NCBI GenBank assembly: GCA_030706265.1
Contig: JAUZOX010000172.1
Location: 1-6,272, forward strand
From: Bacteroidota bacterium
Lineage (GTDB): Bacteria; Bacteroidota; Bacteroidia; Bacteroidales; Cfx3-03
Length of the DNA: 6,272 nucleotides
Direction: 5' to 3'
Shown: piece after piece, positions 6,040-6,272 of the stretch
Layout: every line of letters begins with the position of its first letter
Numbering within the stretch: the first letter of the stretch is position 1
Notes under the pieces: model-generated
The model's database searches: none
What the model was told of the DNA's origin: nothing
What the model saw: only the letters and a program-made list of their open reading frames with translations
Translations under genes and position numbers: made by a program

Positions 6040-6084
6040 CATGCGAGTTCCATACGACCTATTTAATCAAATTATTTTCGTATG
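6040..6084 (+). repeat. Dispersed inverted-repeat element, copy D (inverted relative to A-C)
   Basis: On the plus strand it reads CATGCGAGTTCC, arm CATACGA at 6051-6057, a 20-base AT-rich centre with TAATCAAATTA, and arm TCGTATG at 6078-6084. The arms are a perfect seven-base inverted repeat. With the following AAAA (6085-6088) it matches copy C at 46 of 49 positions but in the opposite orientation. Its terminal ATG at 6082 begins a 19-codon frame. It sits 22 bp after the ispD stop, preceded by a small AGGCC/GGCCT hairpin (6023-6038) that lacks a T-run. Confidence 0.78.
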
Positions 6085-6141
6085 AAAAGGCTTTTTTATG
6101 AACCTGAAGGCAACGTACTTGTTTACATGATTCGAACGTAA
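6082..6141 (+). CDS. Possible 19-residue peptide or gene remnant starting in repeat copy D
   Basis: The frame ATG AAA AGG CTT begins at the ATG inside the copy D arm and gives MKRLFYEPEGNVLVYMIRT before TAA at 6139-6141. Its position relative to the repeat is the same as the starts of the DUF2147 and TolC genes relative to copies A and B. It has no recognisable domain and is too short for reliable coding evidence. It could be a leader peptide, the remnant of a gene cut down by the adjacent hairpin repeat, or chance. Confidence 0.2.
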   Translation: MKRLFYEPEGNVLVYMIRT

Positions 6142-6146
6142 TCCTG

Positions 6147-6175
6147 TAGGGGTGACCCTCGTGGTCACCCGCCTA
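6147..6175. repeat. Perfect 8-bp hairpin repeat, possible intergenic palindromic element or terminator
   Basis: GGGTGACC at 6150-6157 and GGTCACCC at 6163-6170 are perfect inverted arms around the 5-base loop CTCGT. TAG and CTA at the outside (6147-6149, 6173-6175) extend the stem after a two-base bulge. The GC-rich stem stands out in AT-rich surroundings. It resembles the GTAGGGG...CCCC type of short palindromic repeats that I recall from many bacterial genomes, though I cannot confirm that here. There is no T-run on either side, so a standard terminator is not supported, although it lies where two convergent frames would end. Confidence 0.6.
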
Positions 6176-6190
6176 TAAAAGCACACGCTA

Positions 6191-6272
6191 TCACCCATTA
6201 CGGAAAAAGTACAGGGTCCCCACCACCAAGCCAACAAAGCAGTAAGGATGGATGATGGCCATTGATTTTACG
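6191..6272 (-). CDS. C-terminal end of a probable membrane protein (runs off right edge)
   Basis: The minus strand is open from the right edge to a TGA at 6193-6191, giving 26 residues ending MAIIHPYCFVGLVVGTLYFF then RNG. The stretch CFVGLVVGTLYFF looks like a transmembrane helix followed by a short polar tail, a common way for an inner-membrane protein to end. The fragment is too short to name a family. It would converge on ispD with the hairpin at 6147-6175 between them. The call rests on hydrophobicity and frame openness only. Confidence 0.4.
   Translation of the reverse strand, partial: VKSMAIIHPYCFVGLVVGTLYFFRNG

Overview
The window looks like chromosomal DNA of a Bacteroidota (Bacteroidetes) bacterium, most likely a Bacteroidales/Marinilabiliales-type environmental lineage. 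This is inferred from AT-rich intergenic DNA, the absence of clear Shine-Dalgarno sequences before starts, matches to the Bacteroidetes -7 box (TAnnTTTG), and the protein types (DUF2147, DUF3108, a YbhG-type lipoprotein adaptor). No species assignment is possible from the sequence alone.

Left two thirds (1-3948, all minus strand): one efflux operon, read right to left. It encodes a TolC-type outer-membrane channel (3948-2680), a HlyD/YbhG-type periplasmic adaptor lipoprotein (2542-1667), a small secreted DUF2147 protein (1585-1100), an ABC ATPase of the YbhF/DrrA type (1047-121), and the first 44 codons of a second ABC ATPase that overlaps the first and runs off the left edge. The expected continuation, one or two ABC-2 permeases, lies outside the window. 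Together these would form a tripartite ATP-driven exporter across both membranes. The first ATPase lacks the usual Q-loop glutamine and H-loop histidine, which suggests an asymmetric ATPase pair.

Middle (3949-4423): a 475-bp divergent intergenic region. It holds two tandem copies of a short repeat, two small palindromes, T/A homopolymer runs and a likely promoter for the rightward genes.

Right third (4424-6018, plus strand): a secreted DUF3108 protein followed by ispD (MEP-pathway cytidylyltransferase). The right edge (6019-6272) holds a fourth repeat copy that opens a 19-codon ORF, a strong 8-bp perfect hairpin, and the C-terminus of a probable membrane protein on the minus strand.

The most unusual signal is a dispersed 45-49 bp element present four times (1583-1626, 3946-3991, 4001-4045, 6040-6084). 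Each copy has a conserved GCGAG box, then an inverted repeat whose 3' arm ends exactly in an ATG. In two copies that ATG is the start codon of a real gene (DUF2147, TolC). The arms differ between copies but largely keep pairing (CATACG/CGTATG versus CATCTG/CAGATG). I do not recognise it as a named element; it could be a mobile palindromic repeat or a cis-regulatory site.
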